Made by a program: the position numbers and the translations under genes. Shown here piece after piece: positions 43,040 to 53,440 of a stretch of 64,000 nucleotides of DNA (positions are counted from its first letter, which is position 1; every line of letters starts with the position of its first letter). The notes beneath the pieces were generated by a model, which saw only the letters and a list, made by a program, of their open reading frames with translations, ran no database searches and was not told where the DNA came from. The DNA is taken from positions 23,348,001-23,412,000 of the forward strand of contig NC_072895.1 in assembly GCF_027943255.1 (NCBI RefSeq), written 5' to 3'. This DNA comes from Anastrepha obliqua (lineage: Eukaryota; Arthropoda; Insecta; Diptera; Tephritidae).

Positions 43040-45115
43040 GACTTCGCCGGGGCCCGAAACATGGTAGTCTGCAGCACCAGATTCCAGCATAAAAAGATAC
43101 ACCAAGCCACCTGGCTGTCTCCTGATCGAAAAACACGAAACCAGATCGATCATGTTGTGATATATGGAAGACACGCTTCTAGTGTATTAGATGTACGTAC
43201 GATCCGCGGACCCAACATTGACTCGAATCACTACCTTGTTGCAGCCAAACTGCGCACCCGCCTCTGTGCAGCAAAAAACGTGCATCTACCTACGCAAAGA
43301 ATGTTCGACATCGAAAAGCTGCAATCACAACAGACAGCCAGAAGATTCGCCACTCGACTCTCACTCCTGCTCTCGGAGAGCACTGCCCAACAAACCGGCA
43401 TCCACGAACAATGGAGCAACATTTCTCGTTCCCTACGTACCGCCGCCGAAGAAGAAATCGGATTCCGGCGAGCCCGAAAAAACAATTGGTACGACGAGGA
43501 ATGTCATGCTGCCGCAGAAAGAAAGGATGCCGCCTATAGAGCCACGCTGCGATCGGGCGCAACGCGAGCCATGTGGGATCGCTACAGAGAGCTGAAAAAG
43601 GAAGAGAGACGTATTATCCGACAGAAGAAACGAGAGGCCGAAATACGTGAGTGCGAAGAGCTTGAGATGCTGGCCAACAGGAACAACGCCCGAAAATTCT
43701 ACCAGAAAGTTCGGCGGCTTACAGAAGGTTTCAAGACCGGGGCGTTTTCCTGTAAGAACAAAGACGGCGAACTGGTGACTGACGTACAGAGCAATCTTAA
43801 ATTATGGAGGGAACACTTCTCGAACCTATTGAACAGTGACAGCTGCGCATGTCACCGAGAAAGTGAAGATCCCGATACCCCAATCGTTGACGACAGAATT
43901 GTCGTTCCGCTACCCGATCATGACGAGGTGAGAATAGCGATAATGCGGCTAAAAAACAACAAAGCCGCGGGCGCCGACGGACTACCGGGTGAGCTATTCA
44001 AACATGGCGGCGAGGAGCTGGTAAGGTGCATGCATCAGCTCCTATGCAAAATATGGTCGGATGAAAGCATGCCTGCCGATTGGAATTTAAGTGTGCTCTG
44101 CCCAATCCATAAGAAGGGCGATCCTGCAATTTGTGCCAATTACCGCGGGATAAGTCTTCTAAATATCGCCTATAAGGTTCTAGCGAGCGTATTGTGTGAA
44201 AGGCTGAAGCCCACCGTCAACCAACTGATTGGACCTTATCAGTGTGGCTTCAGACCTGGAAAGTCTACCATCGACCAAATATTCTCAATACGCCAAATCT
44301 TGGAAAAGACCCATGAAAGGAGAATCGACACACACCACCTTTTCGTCGATTTCAAAGCTGCATTCGACAGTACGGAAAGGAGTTACCTGTATGCCGCGAT
44401 GTCTGAATTTGGTATCCCCGCAAAACTAATACGGCTATGTAAGATGACGTTGCTCAACACCAGTAGCGCCGTCAGAATTGGGAAGGACCTCTCCGAGCCG
44501 TTTGATACCAAACGAGGTTTCAGACAGGGTGACTCGCTGTCGTGTGACTTCTTTAACCTGATGTTGGAGAGCATCGTACGAGCCGCAGAACTTAATCGCT
44601 CAGGCACAATTTTTTATAAGAGCGTACAATTGTTGGCGTATGCCGATGATATTGACATTATCGGCCTTAACAACCGCGCTGTTAGTTCTCCCTTCTCCAA
44701 ACTGGATAAAGAGGCAAAGCGAATGGGTTTGGTGGTGAACGAGGACAAAACGAAGTACCTCCTGTCTTCAAACAAACAGTCGGCGCACTCGCGTATCGGC
44801 ACCCACGTCACTGTAGACAGTTATAATTTCGAGGTTGTAAAAGACTTCGTCTATTTAGGAACCAGCATTAACACCGATAACAATGTCAGCCTTGAAATCC
44901 AACGTAGAATCTCTCTTGCCAACAAGTGCTACTTTGGACTAAGTAGGCAACTGAGTAGTAAAGTCCTCTCTCGACGAACAAAACTAACACTCTACAAGAC
45001 TCTCATCATGCCCGTCCTAACGTATGGCGCAGAAGCTTGGACGATGACAACATCCGATGACCTTTGGACCTTTGCACGTTGGCAACGGCGAATATCGCAG
45101 ACGATGGAACGATGA
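43040..45115 (+). pseudogene. RTE-like endonuclease end and reverse transcriptase
   Basis: The long open frame (ATG at 43061, 684 residues) begins within the endonuclease: HQATWLSPDRKTRNQIDHVV (the N-Q-I-D-H motif) and GPNIDSNHYLVAAKL, where the usual S-D-H catalytic triplet reads S-N-H. Then follow a connector rich in Arg/Glu, and the RT: LCPIHKKGDPAICANYRGIS, GPYQCGFRPGKSTIDQIFSI, HHLFVDFKAAFDSTERSYLY (motif A Asp), GFRQGDSLSCDFFNLMLESI (motif B), LLAYADDIDIIGLN (motif C, Y-A-D-D at 44639-44650), FVYLGTSINTDNNVSLEIQR, IMPVLTYGAEAWTMTTSDDL. A deletion then shifts the frame and it stops at 45115. Acting role: target nicking and reverse transcription of the element RNA at chromosomal sites. 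Confidence 0.9.
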
Positions 45116-45395
45116 GCTGTATGAGCTTTACAACGACATAGACATAGCGCAGCGAATAAAGATCCAGCGGCTACGTTGGCTGGGTCATGTCGTCCGAATG
45201 GATACAAACGCTCCGGCTTTGAAAGTATTCGATGCGGTACCAGCTGGTGGTAGCAGAGGAAGAGGGCGGCCTCCACTGCGTTGGAAAGATCAGGTGGAGA
45301 AGGACTTGGCTTCACTTGGTGTGTCCAACTGGCGCCGGTTAGCACGAGAAAGAAACGACTGGCGCGCTTTGTTAAACTCGGCCAAAATCGCGTAA
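45057..45395 (+). pseudogene. RTE-like polyprotein C-terminal domain
   Basis: After the frameshift near 45056 the reading continues HVGNGEYRRRWNDELYELYN, RIKIQRLRWLGHVVRMDTNA, VPAGGSRGRGRPPLRWKDQV, EKDLASLGVSNWRRLARERN and DWRALLNSAKIA with stop at 45395. R-W-L-G-H, R-G-R-G-R-P-x-x-R-W-K-D-Q-V-E-x-D-L and N-W-R-x-x-A-x-x-R-x-x-W are the conserved end of this polyprotein, the same as in the 13.1 kb copy. It is not a separate gene. Confidence 0.9.
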
Positions 45396-45602
45396 GCGGT
45401 TATAGCGCCAATTAAGAAGAAGAAGAACAGTTACGGTGAATGAATTGTGCTATCCAGAGATGATTAACTAATTTTTATGGCCGGAATTGGATAGTATTGA
45501 TCTGGACAGCGTTCATTTTCAACAAGACTGCGCTACGTGCCACATAAGCAACGAAACCATTGATATTTTACGGGAATAACACCTCTTATTGGAAAGCCCT
45601 TA

Positions 45603-45784
45603 CTTGGATCAAAATAACACGTATTTCCAGACCAAAAAAAACAGAATTATACTTTATCTTAAAAATTAAAAGAAAAACTATACAAATGTTAAAAAGAACC
45701 GAAAATATTTCACTTTAGAAAACCCTGCACTAACATTTTCAATATCGAATAAATCAGAAAATTATATAACTTTTTTTAAGTTTT
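45603..45784. other. AT-rich spacer
   Basis: Nothing recognised. Confidence 0.4.
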
Positions 45785-46500
45785 TTTATTTAGTTACGCC
45801 ATCTAGATCCAGTTCCCTCACTAAACTCAAAATAAATCTGGGTTGGACTGAGCGTATCTGCCTTTCTTATGGCTACAAATAGCCGTGATGTCTTAACCTT
45901 CTCCGCGCTATAAGACTGTGTTCAAGCAGAAGGTACATTAGAGTCTCCTGTGATTGCTCGCAGAAAGGACAAGAATCAGTCGACCATATCCCGTTCTTGT
46001 GCAGATGACTGCGCAACCTGCAGTGGACTTTGAAAATGCCCGAGAGCATTCTCAGTTTGTCCTTGAGGACGCTTATGCGTCTTCTAAACCTCTTTTGGTT
46101 GTACCCTCCTAGTAAAGATTTCGCCTGGCGTAGCCCCATAGTTTGGTGGCAGCTACTTTCACTTAGCATTAGCTCTACACTTCTAAGCTTCTTTTTGATC
46201 ATGTGCTGTCCCATAGCAAGGAAGGGCTCGTGTCCAATTAATAGCGAGACCGCAGCCACTCTTGACAATACGTCTACTGCTTTCTTCTCAGTTATACCCC
46301 TGTGTAGTGGGATCCAAATTAGCCAGATGCGATTGATTGATGTGCTTAGAACGCACAGATTAAGATTCAGGGTACACTTAAGGATCAGTGAGGACTTAAT
46401 CTCACAGGATGACAGAGCCTTAAGTGCTTCGCTTATTCCGTAAATTTCTGCCTAAATTAATCACCGCACAAAGACAGATAGCATACAGCTCCGCTAGGAA
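45785..46500 (-). mobile_element. Non-LTR retrotransposon RNase H and C-terminal domain
   Basis: On the minus strand: a decayed RNase H (ELYAICLCAVINLGRNLRNK; AVSLLIGHEPFLAMGQHMIK after the G-N-E-x-A-D region), then FRRRISVLKDKLRMLSGIFK, VHCRLRSHLHKNGIWSTDSC and PFCEQSQETLMYLLLEHSLI with ARRRLRHHGYL, a zinc knuckle C-x-x-C with its His shifted. The G-x-x-x-x-H-C-R-L-R-x-H phrase distinguishes it from the other LOA-like copies, so this may be a separate subfamily. The 131-residue frame (46268-45873) is a relic, not a host gene. Confidence 0.75.
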
Positions 46501-46501
46501 G

Positions 46502-46622
46502 ATGTTGTTGTTATTGTTAGAGCATAGACATTCCCAACAAATGTTTGGGGAATGCCGCTGGAGTGACAGTCCTTGGCCAGATATAAATCCGTGTAATTCC
46601 GGCATCGTAAAACCGCATAGTG
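46502..46622 (+). repeat. Dispersed repeat fragment with GTT-repeat start
   Basis: Starts GTTGTTATTGTTAGAGCATA, then GACATTCCC, GGGGAATGCCGCTGG, AGTGACAGTCCTTGGCC, AGATATAAATCCG, AATTCCGGCATCGTA. I recognise it as a recurring fly repeat, but I cannot assign a class. Non-coding. Confidence 0.5.
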
Positions 46623-47149
46623 CGAGACTAGGTCAGATGTTTGCTACTCCCAGATGTAAGACGCCTTCGATTCGCTACTTCACTGCTCGCTATCTCTAAA
46701 CAGAGCCTCACTTGACAAAAAATTTGCATGTGCAAGCAACAACAAAGTTATCGAGTAACTCACTCTTTTCAATGCTGCCAACTCTCTTTCGAGACAGTTT
46801 CATTAGGCCATGCTCATAGAGGGAGACTTTTGTTGCTTCAACTTTTCGACTCTCTTTTGATGTTGCCGTCGTGTTCGCACACCCTGGAATTGATAGTTGT
46901 TAGTCTACAGTGAAGAATGAGAACACAATGGGTGTTTAGAAAGAGTACGAGCGTCACAAGTAACGAGTTGAAACAACAAATGTCTCCGTGTATGAATGCG
47001 GTCTCACTAACACTCATTAAGTGCTTCCTAACAAATATAAATTTTGACAACTCTTTTCAAGCACCACCAACAAAAGTTTATTTATTCGATTATTCGCCAC
47101 TTTCTAACGCTTGGTGAATCGAAGAGGCCTCTAATTTGTTAAATTTCAG
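46623..47149. other. Non-coding stretch, nothing recognised
   Basis: No shared repeat or coding segment was found. Confidence 0.4.
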
Positions 47150-47245
47150 ACGCAACTGGTTCAGAACTGTAGAAAAAGGGATGCAAAGCATACTAGTCTT
47201 GAACTATCGCATTAAGTACTAGTAACGAACTGTCTAAAAAGGAGT
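47150..47245 (-). repeat. Isolated satellite units
   Basis: The reverse complement reads CTTTGCATCCCTTTTTC, CAGTTCTGAAC, ACTAGTACTTAATGCGATAG, GACAGTTCG, matching about one and a half units of the 0.47-2.7 kb satellite, 45 kb away and in opposite orientation. Confidence 0.7.
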
Positions 47246-47989
47246 GCAGAGAGCGAGAATGAACACTTCATAAGGTAACAACGGATCAAATTAGCCAGTT
47301 TTCTATAAGAAAAGGGAAAAAATGTGAAATAAGTTTGATCTCAAATTCACTAGAAACGATTCAATTCGATACTAGCGCACTTTGCTACAGGGTATTTATA
47401 TATGCATGTACGTTAATATGTACGTAAAAGTGTGTTCTATATTAGAATAAAATTACACACAGATACATTTGGCATTTAAGTGATTCAGCAATTAGTCGAG
47501 TGGAGGGCAAGGATTTCCCAAAAGTCACATTTAATTGCCAGCTTTGGCGCAATTCGATTGATACTCTTCCATTGTGTTGAGGGGTTTACAGCAACAAAAA
47601 GAAAGAAAAGAAAACTAAATTCAATTTTCATTGTACGTAGATACATACATATACATACTTACATACATGCATATGTACATATATATGTAATTGAAAACTG
47701 GTTGAAATTAAATAGCTCTCAGCACTTTGGGTGCTTAGCAACAGCTTCAGAAGAATATTATTGCCTAATTTTTATTTCATTGAATTGTACAATTTGGACA
47801 AAGCAATGTCAGATCATTTTAATTATAGGTAAGTGAGTGTGTGAACAGGAAAGCATGGTAATGGCTTAAAAGTGATTGCAAAATGGGGGAGTGCAAATAA
47901 AATTAAAGGGTTTTGCACAAAATAGGTATAGACTTTATCAAAATTATCAAAAATTATTGATAAAAATAGATATACAGAAGTGCTCCCAA
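47246..47989. other. Non-coding stretch with CATA microsatellite
   Basis: TACATACATATACATAC repeats at 47637-47690. Nothing else is recognised. Confidence 0.45.
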
Positions 47990-50010
47990 TACTAGCATAG
48001 CAATATTTTACTATTTATTGATTTTTTACTATTATTTTTACAATTAAAATAAAAGAAAAAATTTTAATTTACCTATTTTTTAATTTTTTTTTAACTTTAA
48101 AACTTTGTTTTTTAATACAATATGATTATTTTTTATTGTAAATTAAAAAAAAAATTATGTTTTTTTATTTTTTTTTAATATTTTTTTTAATTTTAAAACT
48201 TTTTTTTTAATATGATTATTTTTTATTGTAAATGTATAGCATTCAAGTTTATTATAATTTATTTATAACCCTTTGAATTTGATTGTAATTTATTTTTATT
48301 ACTTATTTTTACGAAAATATAGATTAAACTTGAGATAAATAATTTTTTTATTTATTTTTTTCTTACTTTACTTAAAAAATTTGTTTTTTGTGTCCAAAAT
48401 AATAGCACAGTGATATTTTACTATTTATTAAAATTTTATTTTTTAACTTTTTTCTTAATTTTCTTTTAATTTCTAAATATAAATTTTTTAATGTAGAGCC
48501 TATTTCATTTGATTATTATTTAATGCTAAACAAAACTAACTTTTTTAAATTTTTTTTTATTTATTAAACAATTTTAAATATTAACTTTAAAATATAAATA
48601 TAATTTTTTAAAAGTTTATCTCGAGTGCAGGGTGGGCGGAGGTGTATACTCCGAACATCTGGGGATTTCTTTCAGTTTTCGGCTCTCCGACTACTGTAAT
48701 GTATTTCACGCTGAACTGATGGCAATAATAAAAGCCGCGACACTGATAAAGTGCGATGCGATATCCGGAAATGATATCTACATTTTCATTGATAGCCAAG
48801 CGGCGATAAAATCCCTCACAAAACAGTAGACAACCTCCAAGGTAGCCATGAAATGCTGCACATCTCTTAACGAGATGGCTGAGTCATTTCACCTAAAGGT
48901 AACATGGGTTCCTGGCCATCGCGACAAAAGCCGATGAACTAGCGAGACTTGTCACTAAATTGACTGATGAGCACATAGATAATGACATAGGGATACCATT
49001 ACAAACATATAAGCTACTCATCCTTGAAGAAATTGTAAAGAAAGCAAACGAAAGATGGCGCAATGAAGCCACCTGCAAAATAGCCCGTCAACTGTGGCCG
49101 ACTCTTAATGCTAAACACACAGAATCTCTGTGGAGAATAATCACAGTCTTACCACATTGATCTCAGTCATAACGGGGCACTATCTAATAAGTAGACACGC
49201 CCAAAGGATGGGTGTGCAAACGCATGACTTCTGCAGAAGTTGTCTAGATGAGGACGAAGAAGAGATAATCTCGTACCTGCTGTGCCACTGTCCTGCTCTA
49301 TACAGACGCAGGTTTACTATTCTGGGTGAGCAATTTTTTGATGAGTTGGAAGATCTCAGTTCTACAGAAATCAGAGATATTTTAAAATTTTTGAAAAGCA
49401 CACACTGGTTTTAGGAGCGATAGGGACAAGCTCCCCACGCGACATCACAATGGGCTATGAGCCTCAGTGTGTCCCACAGGATGACCGCTTCAACCTAACC
49501 TAACCTATCCCATTCAATGTGATGATAATTTATTGTTATTACTTTTTTCACAAAAATATAGGTAAAAATTATTTTTTTATTTAGATTTAATTAATTAAAA
49601 AAAAAACAAAAATAAATATTTTTTTTTCTTTATTGTTATTTCTTAATTTTTTTTTTATTAAAATTTTATTTTTTAACTTTTTTTTATTTTTTTCATTTTT
49701 AAATATACATTTGTTTAAGTAGAGCCCATTCCATTTGATTACAATTTAATGTTATTACTTTTGTTACAAAACTATAAGTATAAATTAAAAAAAAATCATT
49801 TTTTATTTACCTTTTTTTGCCTTATTATAAAACAAAAAATATTTAATTTTTTAATTAGTTTATTTTTTATTAAAATTTTATTTTTTAACTTTTTTTTATT
49901 ATTTTAAAATATAAATACATTTTTTAAATGTGTATCCCATTCATTGTGATTATAATTTATTGTTATTATAATACTTTTTTTTACAAAAATATAGGTAAGA
50001 GTTAAAAAAA
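47990..50010. repeat. AT-rich satellite, about 205-225-bp unit, interrupted by a retrotransposon
   Basis: Landmarks such as CCCATTCCATTTGATTA, TAATTTATTGTTATTACTTT, ACAAAAATATAGGTAAAAAT and ATTAAAATTTTATTTTTTAA recur at about 48268, 48496, 49506, 49726 and 49930. The inserted LOA-like element occupies 48621-49505. The units consist largely of T and A runs and have no coding capacity. Confidence 0.75.
48621..49505 (+). mobile_element. LOA-like retrotransposon, 885-bp 5'-truncated insertion in satellite
   Basis: Flanked by TATC on both sides (48617-48620 and 49506-49509). The coding remnants start in the RNase H: GGGVYSEHLGISFSFRLSDY, CNVFHAELMAIIKAATLIKC, NDIYIFIDSQAAIKSLTKQ with stop, WVPGHRDKS region, then FCRSCLDEDEEEIISYLLCH and CPALYRRRFTILGEQFFDEL (zinc knuckle C-x-x-C, with the usual H position read as Y and the last His/Cys kept), and EIRDILKFLKSTHWF with stop. 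The 3' UTR (49415-49490) ends in CAACCTAACCTAACC. Both satellite arms continue across the junction, so the boundaries are reliable. Confidence 0.85.
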
Positions 50011-50209
50011 AGAATACTCACTAAAGTATCAAACAGAAGACGGGACAATAGTTTATAAATACCGGATTATTGATCATTAAGCGCTTATGAATGCGGTGGG
50101 GATCGTGGATACTATCGATGGCGTAACTCTCTATACGGAGGAGCGGAACCTGAAAGCAGATACCTTTTGTTTCAATAGACATAAACGGGACTTCACCATA
50201 AAGAAATGC
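50011..50209. other. Spacer
   Basis: Nothing recognised, though it may hold decayed R1-like sequence. Confidence 0.3.
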
Positions 50210-50885
50210 TAACACTGTTCTAGGCTGGAAATCGGCCGAAGAGGAGAAATGTTATAGTGTTAGTGGGATGGAATCTTTGATAAGGTTTCTGACATTTTGA
50301 TTTTAGCCCCCTCAAAAATAATAATGTACCATTTTTGTCTATTAGGAACCAGTTCATGAACTGGAATATTTAATACTGAAACATAAGTTTATAAATCCGT
50401 TGAACGATATGATGTGGACTATGCTTCTCCGAATTCAAACGGTTGCGCTTTGGCAAACAAAATCGAACTCTCAAAAGTACGGAAGATGGACAGCGAGACT
50501 TATATCCGATTTAAAAAAGTGGGTGGAAAGAAAGCACGCTGAAGTTAACTATTACTTCACAAAGTTTTTGTTCGGACACAGGTCCTTTAGCGAGTATTTG
50601 TGGTGAACATAGCAAATCGCATTTAAGAAGATAAACTGAATACGATGACGGAAATACTGAACACGATAACGCGGAGCACATCTTCTTCAAATGCGAGGGG
50701 TGGAACACTGAGAGAACAACTTTGCAACGAACTATTATTGTGTGTACGAGTACACTTCAAGAAATAATCGAGGAAATGATGATAGGCGAAGAAAAATTCA
50801 GTGCCGTCACAAATTTCGTTGGTGATGATATCCGAAAGAAGAGGCGTGAAATGGAAACTTATGCTGAAGAGCATTAAATATTCTC
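50210..50885 (+). mobile_element. R1-like retrotransposon C-terminus
   Basis: The frame-shifted reading gives TVLGWKSAEEEKCYSVSGME, then RWTARLISDLKKWVERKHAE, VNYYFTKFLFGHRSFSEYLW, then a zinc-knuckle relic (EHIFFKCEGW-like) and ISVGDDIRKKRREMETYAEE. R-W-T-x-R-L-I-x-D-x-x-x-W-x-x-R-K-H-x-E-V-x-Y-Y-x-T-x-F-L-x-G-H is the conserved end of R1-clade second ORFs and is shared with the 60.9-62.6 kb copy. Confidence 0.75.
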
Positions 50886-52494
50886 AGAACAGGCGATCCT
50901 GGATGCAGAGTGAGTAAGCGAATTGGTCCTTCTCAGGACGCCGTCTTGGAAGCATTGCGGAAGTAGTCCCGTGGTTGAGGAAAAAATCCAAGAGAAGAGG
51001 ACAGATGTTTTTAGTAGTGTCACCATACGCATAGTAAAAACGGTTATTACATGGTGCGAAGGCATCCTGAACTGCCACACCGCAAAAAAGGAAACAAAAT
51101 TATATGATGTTGACGCATAGGCTGGAAATTGACATGTCTTTGGATATCGCCAAATGAGCTACTTGAGCTGCAAGTCAAACTGGTAGTAAGGACTAGTAGA
51201 AGTGATTTAAATATTGATGCAAAACAGTGTAGTAACTTTGCTATAGATGAAGTCTAAGTAGCGCATGAATTAAAATAGGTTTGACTGCAGGCAGATTACA
51301 GTATTGCATGTCGGTGTATGTGTATGCATCTGTACGTTTGTATGACAATTTGTCGTTAACTATGCGATACCACTTACTCATCATTTACTTTTTTACTTGC
51401 GCCTACATGCACAGTGTTACATCATATGTGTGTATATGTATGTATGTGTGTATGTGAGTAAATGCATTAGCTTTGCGTGTAGTTTTTAACTTGAACTAAT
51501 TACGAGCGCTGCTATATTATGAAACAGCCACCATTTGTCACTAAGTTAAGTGATATTGATGAACGTACATTGATACATACGTAAATACATAACTGTGGAC
51601 TTTAGACACAAACAAACCTAAGTCAACTCAGCAATTTCTGCCTGTAAGGCACTAGAAGTTATTAATGAGCACTAAAGCAATATTTAAACTATTAGAAGTT
51701 TAGTAAAACATTTTAGAAAAATTATTAAAGCTCAAGATTTATTGACCTAAAAGCAAAACCAGCTAATATTAGATAAATTATTTTGTGAAAAGTCGGCATG
51801 CAAAGGTCGCTGCTGTCAAAGCTCTTCAATTTGCTTGCATAAATCATTAGTATAGATTTTCTACTCGCACAAATCTATTGCACGTTTCATTGGATTTGGC
51901 CCTGAGAATTATAACTAAAGCAAACAGAATCGTACTATGCCATGAAAATTCACAATTATGTAAAAATTTTGCTGCAAGTTACTTTGAGTATTTGGAAAAT
52001 GAGAGAAGGAAAAACAAAACAGGAATTAAAAGGCTATAAAGCTTAATTTTTAGCCCTTACAGCTCCTACATAAGAATACAAGTACCTATAACCCAGATGG
52101 CTAACTTTTCCTAACATTTTATTTATCGCATTCACAGCGGACTTCGAATGCGGGACCTACTAGCGACCTACTAGCTGCGGCGGCCGCTTTAGTGGTTTTC
52201 GAATTGACTGAATCGAAGTGGATATGTAATTTAGAAAAAGTTATAATAGTTGGAGCGAAACCATGCTTTAGGGCTTCATTTGAAAAAATATGTATAGAAA
52301 GGCACGAAGGCTGGCTGGGTCACTGAATTTACAACTCAGAACTTGTGCGTTTTAATGTTTTCTTAGAGGAAAAAGAAATCTGCTATTTTCTCGGTAGTTG
52401 GCTGTGGTGATCGGTGTCTCGTAAAGTATCGATCAAACTGTTTAAAGTTTATGCTCGGTGTCCAGGCGACACTTCACAATAGAAAAACTCGTTT
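50886..52494. other. Non-coding stretch
   Basis: The first 230 bp may be the R1-like 3' UTR. TG/TATG microsatellites lie near 51420-51460. No gene is recognised. Confidence 0.4.
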
Positions 52495-52840
52495 GCTGTT
52501 TTTGGTTTATTCCATTCAGTTATGAATTACAGGGTGTTAAATGGCAACTAAATGAAAGTCAACAAAAAGAAAATTTCTTGCAGTTTTTCTTTGATAAAGG
52601 CGAAAATGCAAGGCCGCTGAAATTGTGAATGGTGTTCCGTGCACAGCTAATTAATTGCATAAAATTTTGTTTTCATGGATTCCGTTCAGGCATTTTTGAT
52701 GTCAAAGAAAATGTCGATGAAATCACAGAAATAGCCGAAGTTGACCGGGGTGTTAGTAGCCGTAGTAACGCCCAGAAGCTAAAGATCGACCATAAAAAAA
52801 ATGTCAACCATTTGCGCAAATATTTTATGGATTTCTTTTC
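52495..52840 (+). mobile_element. mariner transposon, N-terminal fragment
   Basis: The reading QQKENFLQFFFDKGENARPL, then FRSGIFDVKENVDEITEIAE, VDRGVSSRSNAQKLKIDHKK and NVNHLRK corresponds to the N-terminal helix-turn-helix of mariner transposases (L-Q-F-F-F-D-K-G-E-N-A, R-F-R-S-G-x-F-D-V-K, V-D-x-H-V-S-x-R-S-I-A-x-x-L-x-I-D-H-x-T-V-x-x-H-L-x-K). The catalytic domain is missing. Confidence 0.75.
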
Positions 52841-53440
52841 CCCCAAACAAATATTTATTACAAATTAATGTATAACAAATAAAAATTAATAATAAAAAAA
52901 TATTATAAAAATTAATAATAAAAAATTATTATAAAATCCGCTGGCCACTGGATGTAGGGAAGCAGTTAAATTCTTTACCGATGGATTTTTTTAAAACCTA
53001 TTTTCGAAGCAGAAAGAATGTGTGGGGTAATTTAGTTCACAGAAGTTTTCAGATTGTGAGTTAAAAATAAAAAGTTAAGAGCGACTCATTTTTTTTATTT
53101 TGCTGTACGGAATTCACTATATTCGTATTGCTAACAGACCTAGGCAGCAAAAATATTTGATTGAATATTTTCTTGGTTTCGACTCTTCGCATCACTGAGT
53201 GGAATTCCTCTGCTCGTTTCTTTGATAGCTGAATTATCACCTAATCACTTAATATAGAGAAATTTTATCCATGAATAGCAAATTTTTATATAAGAAAGTT
53301 AAAATATTCTTTTTAATATCAAATAAAATTCCTTACATTTCAGATGACTCCACTGCAATGTCCCCTGTCAAAACAGCAACAATTATCTATTTATTAAGCC
53401 AATGAATATAAAATATTCGTATAGGCTGAGTAGACATATT
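52841..53440. other. AT-rich non-coding stretch
   Basis: Contains direct repeats of AAAAATTAATAATAAAAAA-type sequence near 52878-52930. No gene is seen. Confidence 0.45.

Larger units (their letters stand above)
42197..45425 (+). mobile_element. RTE-like non-LTR retrotransposon, nearly full length (3229 bp)
   Basis: The element is delimited by an 11-bp target-site duplication, AACAGTTACGG, at 42186-42196 and 45426-45436. It has a 247-bp leader, one polyprotein region (endonuclease, reverse transcriptase, C-terminal domain) broken by two frameshifts, a very short 3' UTR and an AAG-repeat tail (TTAAGAAGAAGAAG). Length about 3.2 kb, the single ORF and the simple-repeat tail fit the RTE clade. 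Its insertion interrupts the DD41D transposase between ATVT and VNEL codons. Truncated relatives lie at 13.1 and 21.1 kb. Confidence 0.9.
41437..45600 (+). mobile_element. DD41D-type Tc1/mariner element carrying a nested RTE-like retrotransposon
   Basis: The left end AAGGGGTTTCCGATAACAGG (then TGTTATT) at 41437 and the reverse complement of the right end, AGGGCTTTCCAATAAGAGG (then TGTTATT), form terminal inverted repeats, flanked by TA at 41435-41436 and 45601-45602. Inside is one transposase reading: NLTLKQHIKIIKIHYKNGEN to KFEMLGQVSDVKNKTHARRS (DNA-binding domain), VRILHKDLGLKAHKVELT, a stop, then ELKPADHQQCRIFADWVVEM, FILSDEAHFHLGGFVNKQN (first catalytic Asp) and FENEAGATVT. The retrotransposon interrupts it there. 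It resumes as VNELCYPEMI, then SVHFQQDCATCHISNETIDI (second Asp) and LRE, and is joined directly to the right end. The C-terminus with the third Asp had been deleted. Net length without the insert and duplication is about 920 bp. Confidence 0.85.

Noticed and set aside
43191..43595. Second-frame and antisense open frames inside the RTE-like element (also 43231-43562, 42822-43174)
   Set aside because: They are shadows of the polyprotein frame, which alone carries catalytic motifs.
46030..46443. Plus-strand 137-residue frame
   Set aside because: Antisense of the LOA-like zinc-knuckle domain. The minus strand carries the motifs.
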